A stretch of 64,000 nt of DNA from Hyphomicrobiales bacterium (GTDB lineage: Bacteria; Pseudomonadota; Alphaproteobacteria; Rhizobiales; Beijerinckiaceae): assembly GCA_900470095.1 (NCBI GenBank), contig UBZM01000056.1, positions 43,956 through 107,955 on the forward strand, written 5' to 3'. A model generated the notes under the pieces. The model was not told the DNA's origin, did not search any database, and saw only the letters and a list, made by a program, of their open reading frames with translations. Numbering within the stretch: position 1 is the stretch's first letter; the number at the start of each line of letters is the position of its first letter. Positions 17,592 through 26,627 of this stretch are shown in pieces. A program made the translations under genes and the position numbers.

Positions 17592-18665
17592 ATGGCCAAG
17601 ATCGCCCTTCGCGGGCTTACCAAGCGCTTTGCCGCCTTCACGGCGCTCAACGGAATCGACCTGGCGATCGAGCCCGGCGAGTTCGTGGGGCTGCTCGGCC
17701 CGTCCGGCTGTGGCAAGACCACGACGCTGAACATCGTCGCCGGCTTCGAGGAGCCGACCAGCGGCGAGGTGCTGCTCGACGGGCGCAGCCTCCGGGGTGT
17801 CCCGGCCAGCCAGCGCGGCATGGGCATCGTCTTCCAGAGCTATGCGCTGTTCCCGCATCTGACGGTCGCCGAGAATGTCGCATTCGGTCTCGAAATGCGG
17901 AAGATCGCCAAGCCCGCCCGCCAGCAGAAGGTCAAGGAGGCGCTCGACCTGGTGCGTCTCGGCCATCTTGCCGATCGCTACCCCCGACAATTGTCCGGTG
18001 GGCAACAGCAGCGTGTCGCACTGGCGCGTGCGCTTGCCATAGAGCCTGCGCTTCTGCTGCTTGACGAGCCGCTCTCCAATCTCGATGCCAAGCTGCGCGA
18101 GGAGATGCAGGTCGAGATCCGGGCGATTCAGCGACGTGTCGGCACGACGACGATCATGGTCACCCACGATCAGGCCGAGGCGCTGGCGACCTGCGACCGG
18201 ATCGCCGTGATGGATGCCGGGCGGATCGTCCAGCTCGCCGACCCGCTGACGCTCTATGACGCGCCCACGAGCCATTTCGCCGCGAGCTTCGTCGGCCGCT
18301 CCTCCCAGCTCAAGGCAAGGATCGCCTCGGTGGAGGGGGGGCGCTGTTCGATTCTGATCGACGGCATCGCGGCGACAGTGCCCGGCGCGGCGCAGCCCTC
18401 GCTTCCGGCAGGCAGCGCGGTGGTGATCGCACTACGCCCGGAAAAGGTCAGGCTCGTGCCGCCCAAGGACGGCTTTCTCCACGGCCGGCTGGCATCGCGA
18501 GTCTTCCAGGGCAGCTCGTGGCTGTTCTCCGTCGAGACAGCCATTGGCGCGGTCCTGTCGTCCGAACCGCATCGCGGCGCACCAGCCTTCAACGAAGGCG
18601 ACCATGTCGGGCTCAATTGGCGGCCCGAGGACGCTGCCCTCATCGCGGACGCGCACCATGGCTGA
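17592..18665 (+). CDS. Polyamine-type ABC transporter ATP-binding protein (PotA-like)
   Basis: ABC ATPase of 357 residues. Walker A is GPSGCGKTT (about residues 38-46), the signature LSGGQQQRVALARAL and Walker B LLLLDEPLSNLD, with the switch His in MVTHDQAEA. A C-terminal TOBE regulatory domain follows from about residue 240 and includes VVIALRPEKVRL. The stop overlaps the start of the next permease by 8 bp. Confidence 0.93.
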   Translation: MAKIALRGLTKRFAAFTALNGIDLAIEPGEFVGLLGPSGCGKTTTLNIVAGFEEPTSGEVLLDGRSLRGVPASQRGMGIVFQSYALFPHLTVAENVAFGLEMRKIAKPARQQKVKEALDLVRLGHLADRYPRQLSGGQQQRVALARALAIEPALLLLDEPLSNLDAKLREEMQVEIRAIQRRVGTTTIMVTHDQAEALATCDRIAVMDAGRIVQLADPLTLYDAPTSHFAASFVGRSSQLKARIASVEGGRCSILIDGIAATVPGAAQPSLPAGSAVVIALRPEKVRLVPPKDGFLHGRLASRVFQGSSWLFSVETAIGAVLSSEPHRGAPAFNEGDHVGLNWRPEDAALIADAHHG

Positions 18666-19521
18666 GGCATCCAGGAGCCGCGTGCCGCTGCTGCTCAGTC
18701 TGCCGGCGCTGCTCTTCTTCGCAGCGCTGCTGGTGACGCCGCTGGTGATGATTGCAGTGCTGAGCTTCCAGTCCTTCGACCTAGCGACGGGGGCGACCGG
18801 CGGGGCGACGCTGTCGAACTTCGCGGATACACTGGGCGATCCCTATTACCACACCATCTTCCTGCGGACGGTCGGGATCGCGCTGGCGACCACGGTGCTC
18901 TGCGTGCTGATCGGTGCGCCCGAAGCCTATTTCCTGTCGCGAATGCGGGCGCCCTGGCGCTCCATCTTCCTGATCGTGACGCTGAGCCCGCTGCTGATCT
19001 CGGTCGTGGTGCGCACGCTCGGATGGGCGCTCCTGTTCGGCCGCAACGGTGTGATCAACAATGTCGCGTCCGGGCTCGGCCTGACGAGCGCGCCGATTCC
19101 GATGCTCTACACCATCCAGGGCGTCGTCATCGCGCTCGTTCATGTTGCAGTGCCGTTCATGATCATCTCGGTCTGGGCCGCCCTGCAACGGCTCGACCCC
19201 AAGGTCGTTCGTGCGGCGCAGTCGCTCGGAGCCGGCGAGACGACGATATTCATCAGGATCATCCTGCCCCAAATCGTGCCCGGCATCCTGTCGGGATCGC
19301 TGATCGTCTTTGCGCTCGCCGCCAGCGCCTTTGCGACGCCGGCGATCATCGGCGGGCGCCAGCTCAAGGTCGTCGCCACCGCCACCTATGACGAGTTCCT
19401 GGGCACGTTGAACTGGCCGCTCGGTGCGGCGATCGCGATCGTGCTGCTCATCGTCAACGCCACGATCATGCTGACCTATAACCGCTTGCTCGAGCGGCGC
19501 TATGCGAGGTTTGCCCAATGA
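18658..19521 (+). CDS. Polyamine-type ABC transporter permease (PotB-like)
   Basis: Permease of 287 residues with about six membrane segments. The ATG at 18658 overlaps the ATPase stop; longer in-frame starts lie inside the ATPase gene and are rejected. The EAA loop is VRAAQSLGAGETTIFIRIIL, placed in the usual cytoplasmic loop between the fourth and fifth segments. Its stop overlaps the next permease (ATGA). Confidence 0.93.
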   Translation: MAEASRSRVPLLLSLPALLFFAALLVTPLVMIAVLSFQSFDLATGATGGATLSNFADTLGDPYYHTIFLRTVGIALATTVLCVLIGAPEAYFLSRMRAPWRSIFLIVTLSPLLISVVVRTLGWALLFGRNGVINNVASGLGLTSAPIPMLYTIQGVVIALVHVAVPFMIISVWAALQRLDPKVVRAAQSLGAGETTIFIRIILPQIVPGILSGSLIVFALAASAFATPAIIGGRQLKVVATATYDEFLGTLNWPLGAAIAIVLLIVNATIMLTYNRLLERRYARFAQ

Positions 19522-20312
19522 ACCGCAACGGCCCCGTCGCGCTCCTCTGCCACAGCCTGTTCGTCATCTTCATGCTGGCACCGCTGATCGTGGTGATGTG
19601 GATGTCGCTGACGCCGAGCAACCTGCTCTCGCTGCCCACGAGCTCGTTCTCGCTGCGCTGGTTCAGGGCCATCCTGGCCAATCCGCAGTTCGTTTCCGCC
19701 TTCTGGATGAGCATCGTGCTCGGCGTCGTCGCCGCGACCTGCGCGATGGCGCTCGCCGTCCCGGCCGCTCTAGCCCTGGCACGGCACAGCTTTCCAGGAC
19801 GCGAGGCCCTGGTCGGGCTGTTCCTGTCGCCGCTGATCATCCCGCATGTCGTGCTCGGCGTCGCGTTCCTGCGCTTCTTCACGCAGGTCAATATTACTGG
19901 CTCGACCGCGGGCTTGCTCGCCAGCCATGTGCTGATCATTTTCCCCTATGGGCTGAGGCTGGTGCTCGCGGCCCTGACCGCGGCCGACCCGGCGATCGAA
20001 CGCGCCGCGATCTCGCTCGGCGCCTCCAGTTGGACCGTGTTCCGGCGGGTGGTGTTTCCGCTGATGATCCCCGGCGTCGCCGGCGGCTGGGTGATCTCGT
20101 TCATCCAGAGCTTCGACGAGGTGACGATGACGGTGTTCGTGGCGACGCCGTCCTCGATGACGCTGCCTGTCAAGATGTACCACTACATCGAGGAATCGAT
20201 CGATCCGCTCGTCGCCTCGGTCTCGACCGTCGTCATCCTGCTGACCTTCCTGCTGATGGTCCTCGTCGACCGCATCTACGGGCTCGACCGCATGCTCGTC
20301 GGCAAAGGCTGA
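19518..20312 (+). CDS. Polyamine-type ABC transporter permease (PotC-like)
   Basis: Permease of 264 residues with about six membrane segments. Its EAA loop is ERAAISLGASSWTVFRRVVF. The start overlaps the PotB-like stop. With the preceding three genes it forms a complete importer. A short hairpin (GCCGGGC with GCCCGGC) lies in the 76-bp gap that follows it. Confidence 0.93.
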   Translation: MNRNGPVALLCHSLFVIFMLAPLIVVMWMSLTPSNLLSLPTSSFSLRWFRAILANPQFVSAFWMSIVLGVVAATCAMALAVPAALALARHSFPGREALVGLFLSPLIIPHVVLGVAFLRFFTQVNITGSTAGLLASHVLIIFPYGLRLVLAALTAADPAIERAAISLGASSWTVFRRVVFPLMIPGVAGGWVISFIQSFDEVTMTVFVATPSSMTLPVKMYHYIEESIDPLVASVSTVVILLTFLLMVLVDRIYGLDRMLVGKG

Positions 20313-20388
20313 CTAGCCGGGCTGACCGGCAAGCGCGGACAGGCCCGGCCGCCGCGCCTCCTCTTCTCACTCGTCAAGGACATTCAAG

Positions 20389-21510
20389 ATGAAAGCCATC
20401 GTCGTCGGCGCCGGTGTCATCGGCTCGTCGGTCGCCTATCGCCTTGCCCAGGCCGGTGCGGCGGTCACCATCGTCGAGGAAAGGCGGATCGGTGGCGGCA
20501 CCTCCAGCGTGACCTATGCCTGGGTCAATGCCTGCGAGAAGCTGACCTCCCACGCCTATTACAAGCTGAATTTCGCCGGCCGGCAGGCCCATGAGGACAT
20601 CCTAGCCGAGTTTCCCAGGGCGAACTGGTACCACCGCCCCGGCGTGCTGCAATGGCAGAATGCGGAAGCCGAAGCCGGCGCACGTGACGGCACCGACCCG
20701 CTGGTGAAGCTCAGGCAATTGATCGACTGGGGCTACCCGGCCGAGCTGCTCAGCCTGAAGGAGGTTCGTGAGCTCGAGCCGGAAATCGATCCCGACGTGA
20801 TCGGCAATGCGCCGGTGATCTACTATCCTCGGGATGGCTGGCTCGACGCCGTGCCCTATGCCGGCGCGCTTGTTTCTGCTGCGCAGGAGCGTCATGGCGC
20901 AAGGTTCGTCAACGCCAAGGTGACGGGGCTGATCGTCAGCGGCGGGCGCTGCGATGGCGTCGAGATCGCGGGCGGAGACCCGATTCATGCCGATATCGTG
21001 GTGAACTGCTCGGGGCGCTGGTCCAACGAGGTCGCCAACCGAAGCGAACATCAGGTTCCGCTCGTGCCAACGGTCGGCCTTGTCGCCTACACCCCGCCGG
21101 CGGGCGTGACCCTTCGCAGCGCTTTGCGTACCCCGTTGCTCAACATGCGACCCGATGGCGGCGGACGCTTCCTGCTGCGCTCAAACGAACTCGACCGGCT
21201 GGTTGCCGCCGACGCTGCCTCTCTGCCTTCGCATCCCCAGGCGCAGGAGCTGCTGTCCCGCGCCAAGACGACAATCCCGGCCCTGCGCTCCGTCGAGGTC
21301 GAGGCCGTTCGCATCGCGATCCGACCGATTCCACGCGACACGCTCTCGGCCGTCGGGCCGGTCCCGGGGCTCGACCATTATTATGTCGCCGTCACGCATA
21401 GCGGTGTGACGCTCGGCGCCTTCCTCGGCGAAGCCATCGCCGACGAAGTCGTGCGCGGCCGCACCCGCTCCGAACTGGCTGAATTCCGGCCCGCCCGCTT
21501 CTTCAACTGA
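20389..21510 (+). CDS. FAD-dependent amine/D-amino acid oxidoreductase (DadA-like, DAO family)
   Basis: DAO-family flavoprotein of 373 residues. The N-terminal Rossmann motif VVGAGVIGSSVAYRLAQAG (residues about 5-23) binds FAD, followed by IVEERRIGGGTSS. A C-terminal DAO ending with VAVTHSGVTLGAFLGEAIA is normal for the family. It should oxidise a C-N bond in an amino or imino acid, such as the secondary amine of an opine. It lies between the importer and an opine-dehydrogenase-like gene, both on the same strand with short gaps. Confidence 0.9.
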   Translation: MKAIVVGAGVIGSSVAYRLAQAGAAVTIVEERRIGGGTSSVTYAWVNACEKLTSHAYYKLNFAGRQAHEDILAEFPRANWYHRPGVLQWQNAEAEAGARDGTDPLVKLRQLIDWGYPAELLSLKEVRELEPEIDPDVIGNAPVIYYPRDGWLDAVPYAGALVSAAQERHGARFVNAKVTGLIVSGGRCDGVEIAGGDPIHADIVVNCSGRWSNEVANRSEHQVPLVPTVGLVAYTPPAGVTLRSALRTPLLNMRPDGGGRFLLRSNELDRLVAADAASLPSHPQAQELLSRAKTTIPALRSVEVEAVRIAIRPIPRDTLSAVGPVPGLDHYYVAVTHSGVTLGAFLGEAIADEVVRGRTRSELAEFRPARFFN

Positions 21511-21531
21511 CATTCCCGACGAGGACAGGAC

Positions 21532-22593
21532 ATGAAAATCGCCATCATGGGCGCAGGCGCGATCGCCTATGCGAGTGCAGCGCTGCTGATCCAGAACGGT
21601 CATGAAGCCCGGCTGTGGTCGCCATCCGGCCGCCGCACCGCCGCGCTCGCCCAGGGGCAGCCGCTGCGGAGCGAGGGTGTTGTCGCCGGCGAATTCAAGC
21701 CGACCATCGCCATGGATTGCGCTGCCGCGCTGGCAGGGGCGGATGCGATCCTGATCGCGCTTCCTGCGAACGGACACAAGGCGGTGATGGACGCTATGGC
21801 GCCGCATTTCGTCTCGGGCCAGACGGTCGTGATCAGCTCGCACGCCTCGCTGGGCGCGATCTATCTGGCACGGTTGATCGCGGATCGCGGGCTCGATGTC
21901 CCGGTCGTGGCGTTGAGCACGACGGTGCTGCGCGCGCGCCAGACCAGCGACACTTCCGTGAAGATCGCAACGCTGCGCGGCAAGGTCGATATGTCGACCC
22001 TGCCGACGGAAGTGGCCGAGCGCGGACTCGATGTCTGCAAGGCGCTGTTCGGTGACCGTTTCCGTGCGATCTCGAATGTGCTGGCCGTGGCGCTGAGCAA
22101 CGTCAATCCGCAAAGCCATATGGCGCTGGCCCTCTGCAATTTCACCCGCATGGAGAAGGCCGAGGCCTGGGGCCAGAGCGAGCACATGACGATGGCTGTG
22201 GGGCGGCTCCTGGAGGCGATCGACGCCGAACGCCTCGCCATCGCGGGGGCGTTCGGTGTCGAGGTCCGCACCATGCGCGAGCACTATTCGCTGACCTATG
22301 GCCTTCCCGATGCAGCCCTCGGCGAGACCGCGAAATTGCTGGCAGCCAGCCAGGAGCCGACGCTCGGGCCGGCCACGATCGATACGCGTTATACGCTCGA
22401 GGACGTGCCCTTCGGGCTCTCGCCCCTGGTCACGCTCGGGCGCCTATGCGGCGTCGCGACACCCTTGCACGAGGCCGGCCTCCAGATCTTCTCGGCGCTT
22501 TATGGGCGCGATCTTGCCGCGGAAAACGACATCCTGCCGGCGCTGATGGCCCGCCAGCTCACGCGAGAAACGCTGATTGCCATGACGCGGTGA
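21532..22593 (+). CDS. NAD(P)-dependent octopine/nopaline dehydrogenase family protein
   Basis: Protein of 353 residues with an N-terminal NAD(P) Rossmann fold (IAIMGAGAIAYASAALLIQNG) and a C-terminal helical domain of the Octopine_DH family. The characteristic NVNPQSHMALAL segment (about residues 186-197) includes the His expected at the catalytic site. Family members make or cleave N-(carboxyalkyl) amino acids reductively or oxidatively. Here, beside an importer and a DadA-like oxidase, a catabolic direction is more likely, but the sequence does not prove it. It is the last gene of the cluster. Confidence 0.88.
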   Translation: MKIAIMGAGAIAYASAALLIQNGHEARLWSPSGRRTAALAQGQPLRSEGVVAGEFKPTIAMDCAAALAGADAILIALPANGHKAVMDAMAPHFVSGQTVVISSHASLGAIYLARLIADRGLDVPVVALSTTVLRARQTSDTSVKIATLRGKVDMSTLPTEVAERGLDVCKALFGDRFRAISNVLAVALSNVNPQSHMALALCNFTRMEKAEAWGQSEHMTMAVGRLLEAIDAERLAIAGAFGVEVRTMREHYSLTYGLPDAALGETAKLLAASQEPTLGPATIDTRYTLEDVPFGLSPLVTLGRLCGVATPLHEAGLQIFSALYGRDLAAENDILPALMARQLTRETLIAMTR

Positions 22594-22678
22594 CCAGAAA
22601 CCAGGACCGGGCGAGCGCTTTCTGCTCTCGCCTTCCTCCTGGCTGCAAGGCAGCCGGTTGATGTGTCCGGAACGCCGG

Positions 22679-23407
22679 CTAGAGGTCGGTGCTCTGGGGC
22701 AGGATCACGAGATCCCGGATGGTGACGTTCCGTGGCCGGGTCAACATGAAATGCACGGCTTCGGCGACCTCCTCTGCCTCGATCAGGCCGCCCCTGGCTC
22801 GTTCCGCCTCGAGCTTCTCCTGCGGCCAGTCGGCGATGAGGGCCGTCACGACCGGACCCGGCAGGACCGCCCCGACACGGAGCCCATGCGGAATGACCTG
22901 GCGGCGCAGGGTATGAACGAAGGCTTGCACCGCGTGTTTGGAGGCGGTGTAGATCGGCTCCCACACCACCGGCACGATGCCGGCGATCGAGCTGGTGACG
23001 AGGATATCGCCCGTCTTGCGCGCGATCATGTGCGGGAGCACCGCGTGGATGCTCCGGAAGACGGCATTGATATTGAGATGCAGCATGCGATCCCAGGCGT
23101 CGGGATCTCCGTCGCTGACGGGGCCGCCGACATAGGCCCCGGCATTGGCGTGGAAGATGTCGAGTTGGCCTGCCAGGCTGAGGATCTGCGGCATCATGCC
23201 GGTAACGGAGACCGCATCGGCCAAGTCCACGACAAGCGGTATCGCCTCGGCGCCAAGAGGTTCGGTGACGCGGGCCAGTGCTTCGCGGTCGCGATCGACG
23301 AGAACGACGCGCGCGCCGGCCGCAAGCAGACGTTTCGCGCAGGCCAATCCGATTCCCGATGCGGCGCCGGTAATCGCGGCGACTTTTCCGGCCAGTTCCT
23401 GCGTCAC
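22679..23407 (-). CDS. Short-chain dehydrogenase/reductase (SDR)
   Basis: Classical SDR of 242 residues. The cofactor motif is TGAASGIG (about residues 14-21), the NAG motif is HANAG and the active site is Ser in VTSSIAG with YTASK. The hydrophobic substrate loop includes GPVVTALIADWP. The reaction is an NAD(P)-linked alcohol/ketone interconversion, probably on a polyol given the FGGY kinase directly upstream. Its start overlaps the kinase stop (ATGA), so the two are translationally coupled. Last gene of the LacI-controlled operon. Confidence 0.9.
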   Translation of the reverse strand: MTQELAGKVAAITGAASGIGLACAKRLLAAGARVVLVDRDREALARVTEPLGAEAIPLVVDLADAVSVTGMMPQILSLAGQLDIFHANAGAYVGGPVSDGDPDAWDRMLHLNINAVFRSIHAVLPHMIARKTGDILVTSSIAGIVPVVWEPIYTASKHAVQAFVHTLRRQVIPHGLRVGAVLPGPVVTALIADWPQEKLEAERARGGLIEAEEVAEAVHFMLTRPRNVTIRDLVILPQSTDL

Positions 23408-25059
23408 GTCATCGCCTCCGACACGGCATGATCTTTCGTCTCCTGCAGCAGATCGCGCGCTGCGCGCGCGGCTGCCTGCAACGCTTCAAAGGCAGCAAAG
23501 CGTCTGTCGTGCAGCCGCGAGATGTCGCCGCCAACCGGGGCGAAGACGCGGGCACCGGGTGCCATCTCGACCATCGCTTGCGCGAGGCACTGAAAAGTCC
23601 CGGCTGCCGTCGCGCCGAGCATCGCGGAGCCGAGAAGGACGGGATCGACCTCCTCCGGAACGAGCACGGGCAGCCCGGCACAGTCGGCGAGCAATTGCCG
23701 GATCAGCGGCGTACGGCCGGCGCCGCCGCTGAGCACGATCGCTTCGATCGTCGCTCCCTTGGCGCTGCTGGCGTCGATGATCTGCCGGAGGCCGTAGCCG
23801 ATGCCCGTCAGCCCGGCGACATAGAGCGCGACGAGATGGTCGAGATCGTGCTCCATGCCAAGGCCGGCGATCAGGGCCCGTGCCTGTGGATCGGCATGCG
23901 GTGACCGGTTGCCGAGAAAATCCGGCACGACGACGAGCCCCCTGGCAAGATGCGCGGCCTCCGAAGGGGCACCCACCCGCCTCCCAGCTTGCGCGGCGAG
24001 CCAGTCCGGCAATGTGCAGCCTTCCGCTGCGGCCCGGTGCTGCGCTTCCGGCACGGCGGGATGAAATCCGATCAATTGTTCGATCGCGGCGCCGGCACCG
24101 GATTGACCGCCCTCGCTGAGCCAGAGATCAGGCGCCATCGCCGAGAAGTAAGGCCCCCAAATGCCGGGGATGAAGATCGGCTCCTGGCTGCTTGCCATGG
24201 TGCAGGCCGAGGTTCCAAAGACATAGGCCATGCGCGTCAGGGCCGTGCCGTGCGACGAGCACACACCAACCGAGCCGACACCGCCGGCATGAGCGTCGAT
24301 CAATCCCGCCGCGACGGCAGTACCCGGCGTCAGCCCGAGTTCGGCCGCGGCCTCTTCGGTCAGTCCCCGCGCAAGCGCAGTGCCTCCGGGAACGATCTCC
24401 GTGCCGATGCGGGCGAAGCCCTCGTCGGCGAGATCGCCGAGCCCGATCTGGTGGAAATAGCCTGCGTCCCAGCGCGCTTCATGCGCGAGATAGGTCCATT
24501 TGCAGGTCACCGTGCAGGTCGAGCGCGCCAGCGAGCCGCTTGCCCGCCAGGACAGGAAGTCGGCGAGGTCAAGGAACTGCCAGGCCGCATCATAGGTGGC
24601 GGGCAGATTCTCCCTGAGCCAGAGCAGTTTCGGTGTCTCCATCTCGGGCGAAATCGTGCCGCCGACATAGGCGAGGACCGGATGGTTCGTGCGGTTGATG
24701 CGTTCGGCCTGGTCGAGCGCACGGTGGTCCATCCAGACGATGATGTTGCGGTCTGGGTCGCCATGGGGGCCGACGGGCAGGGGAACACCACTCTGCCCCA
24801 GCACGACCAGCGAGCATGTCGCATCGAAGCCGATGCCGGCGATGGCCTCCGGTGCGAGCCGCGCCATCGCCATGGCCTCGCGCACGCAGGCGCAGACCGT
24901 ATTCCAGATGTCATCGCTCGATTGCTCGGCGATGTCCGGCCCATCCCGATAGAGCGCGATGCCGCGCTTCGCCGTCGCGAGCATGCGCCCGTTCCGGTCG
25001 AAGATTCCCGCGCGGGCGCTCGCAGTGCCGACATCGATGCCAATGAAATGCTCGGTCAT
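23404..25059 (-). CDS. FGGY-family pentulose/carbohydrate kinase
   Basis: Sugar kinase of 551 residues from the ATG at 25059 (GAGGAT just upstream). The actin-like ATPase fold opens with FIGIDVGTASARAGIFD, has the N-terminal WMDHRA segment, and the C-terminal half has SEGGQSGAGAAIEQLIG and VLSGGAGRTPLIRQL. Length and motifs fit the ribulokinase/D-ribulose kinase group of FGGY proteins. It would phosphorylate a ketopentose or related sugar made by a polyol dehydrogenase. An in-frame extension to 25320 is an artefact because it lacks any family sequence and runs into the upstream gene. Confidence 0.9.
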   Translation of the reverse strand: MTEHFIGIDVGTASARAGIFDRNGRMLATAKRGIALYRDGPDIAEQSSDDIWNTVCACVREAMAMARLAPEAIAGIGFDATCSLVVLGQSGVPLPVGPHGDPDRNIIVWMDHRALDQAERINRTNHPVLAYVGGTISPEMETPKLLWLRENLPATYDAAWQFLDLADFLSWRASGSLARSTCTVTCKWTYLAHEARWDAGYFHQIGLGDLADEGFARIGTEIVPGGTALARGLTEEAAAELGLTPGTAVAAGLIDAHAGGVGSVGVCSSHGTALTRMAYVFGTSACTMASSQEPIFIPGIWGPYFSAMAPDLWLSEGGQSGAGAAIEQLIGFHPAVPEAQHRAAAEGCTLPDWLAAQAGRRVGAPSEAAHLARGLVVVPDFLGNRSPHADPQARALIAGLGMEHDLDHLVALYVAGLTGIGYGLRQIIDASSAKGATIEAIVLSGGAGRTPLIRQLLADCAGLPVLVPEEVDPVLLGSAMLGATAAGTFQCLAQAMVEMAPGARVFAPVGGDISRLHDRRFAAFEALQAAARAARDLLQETKDHAVSEAMT

Positions 25060-25111
25060 ATCCTCGCGATCCTGTCGGAAGGGGCGGCATCGGCCGCCCC
25101 GTGCAGAGCGG

Positions 25112-26551
25112 TCAGGCTGCGGCGCGATTTGGCGACCCGGCACGCGACCCATCGGGATTACGCAGGTAGACGCCGCGCTCGAGTTGCTGGCGGCGCAGGT
25201 CCTCGATGTCGATATCGGCCGGCGGGCGGTTGCCGCGGACCGAGATCTTGGCCGCGCGCCCGGCCGCCTCGCCCATTGCCATGCAGGTTGCCATGACGCG
25301 GATCGCACCCATGGCCTCATGCGTCGCGGAGATGCTGCGTCCGGCGACCAGCAGATTGCCGATCTTCTGCGGGACCAGCGAGCGGTACGGAATATCGTAG
25401 CAGTCGCCGCACCAGATCAGGGTACAGCCGTCGTCGGACGGGCGGTGAATGTCGATCGGATAGCTCGCCACCGCGATCGCATCGTCGAAATGGCGACAGG
25501 ACAGCACGTCCTCCTGGGTCATCACGTATTGGCCGATGATGCGGCGTGTCTCGCGGATGCCGAGGAAGGGTGCGGTCTTGGTGAAATAGGCCTTGTCGAA
25601 GCCCGGCACGTAATTGACGAGATAGGTGACGATATCATCGATCTGGGCGCGGCCTTCGATCTCGCCCTTGGTCAGGCTGCGGGCGTTCGTTCCATCCGTG
25701 CCCTTGACGCGGGTCATGTTGATCCAGACCTCGCCCTTCTTCAGACCGGTGATGATGATGGTCCGCTCATTTGGGATCTGCAGGCCGCGCTCGGCCTTGG
25801 CCTTGGCCATGAGCTCACGCATGCCGACGACGATGAACTGCCGATTCTGGCCGAAATACTCGGCGGGAATGAAGTCGGTGAGGTAGGTGCGTGCTTCCGG
25901 CGGAGCATTTGCGATGCTCATTCGAAGCGCATCGGTGTCGACGCCGGCCAGGCAGAACATCAGCGTCGGTGGCTGCATGCCGCCATCGGCATTGCCCTTT
26001 TCCGTGGGCACTCCGGCGCTATAGGCGACATCGGCATCGCCGCTGCAGTCGATGACGACCTTGGCGAGGATCGCGGTGCGGCCGGTCTTGCTCTCGGTGA
26101 TGATGCCGCGAATGATGTCGTTCTCGACAAGCGCTCCGGCGAAGAAGGTGTAGAACAGCACATCGACGCCAGCCTCGGTCAGCATCTCGAGCGCCACGGT
26201 CTTGACCGCTTCGGGTTCCACCAGCGTGATGCCCATATGCAGCGGGCAGGGCCGGTGCTCGCTTGCGCCATCACGCTCCTTGCGCAGGCGTTCGATGAAT
26301 TTCTGCGGCAGCCCGTCGATGATCTGGTTGCCCTTCTGGCCGAGGAAGCCGAGCACCGGCAGGCCGATCGTCATGTTGCCGCCGACGAAACTGCGGCTTT
26401 CGATGAGCCCGACGCGCAGGCCGTCCTCGGCTGCGGCCAGCGCGGCGGTGATTCCGGACGGCCCGCCGCCGACGACGAGCACGTCATAATCGGCTGAAAC
26501 GGGGATGGAGCGCGCCGGCTCCTCGATGAAGCGAACCCCGGTGGTGGACAT
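25112..26551 (-). CDS. FAD-dependent oxidoreductase (FAD_oxidored family)
   Basis: Flavoprotein of 479 residues. The FAD motif is VLVVGGGPSGITAALAAAED (about residues 23-42), followed by a second nucleotide-site element VIDCSGDADVAYSAG and a C-terminal GRSISATHEAMGAIRVMATC. The start at 26551 has GGAAGGAAA about 10 nt upstream; an ATG at 26575 also exists. This family is often found beside sugar or polyol ABC importers in Rhizobiales, but the substrate is generally unknown. It may oxidise the imported sugar acid or polyol. Confidence 0.85.
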   Translation of the reverse strand: MSTTGVRFIEEPARSIPVSADYDVLVVGGGPSGITAALAAAEDGLRVGLIESRSFVGGNMTIGLPVLGFLGQKGNQIIDGLPQKFIERLRKERDGASEHRPCPLHMGITLVEPEAVKTVALEMLTEAGVDVLFYTFFAGALVENDIIRGIITESKTGRTAILAKVVIDCSGDADVAYSAGVPTEKGNADGGMQPPTLMFCLAGVDTDALRMSIANAPPEARTYLTDFIPAEYFGQNRQFIVVGMRELMAKAKAERGLQIPNERTIIITGLKKGEVWINMTRVKGTDGTNARSLTKGEIEGRAQIDDIVTYLVNYVPGFDKAYFTKTAPFLGIRETRRIIGQYVMTQEDVLSCRHFDDAIAVASYPIDIHRPSDDGCTLIWCGDCYDIPYRSLVPQKIGNLLVAGRSISATHEAMGAIRVMATCMAMGEAAGRAAKISVRGNRPPADIDIEDLRRQQLERGVYLRNPDGSRAGSPNRAAA

Positions 26552-26593
26552 GTGGCGATTTCCTTCCATTGGCATTGCTTGATCCAGTTGCGG

Positions 26594-26615
26594 GGCCGGC
26601 GCCGGGGCGCCGGCC
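26594..26615 (-). terminator. GC-rich hairpin after the sugar-binding-protein gene
   Basis: A nearly continuous palindrome, GGCCGGCGCC and GGCGCCGGCC separated by two bases, placed just after the binding-protein stop on the minus strand and before the FAD oxidoreductase. It probably attenuates or stabilises the operon mRNA at the binding-protein boundary. No T-run follows. Confidence 0.5.
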
Positions 26616-26627
26616 GTTATCGTTCAA

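Noticed and set aside
23950..25296. 448-residue plus-strand open frame
   Set aside because: Antisense to the FGGY kinase, which has all family motifs; composition is typical of a GC-driven shadow.
24959..26497. 512-residue plus-strand open frame
   Set aside because: Antisense to the FAD oxidoreductase; no signal, domain or ribosome site.
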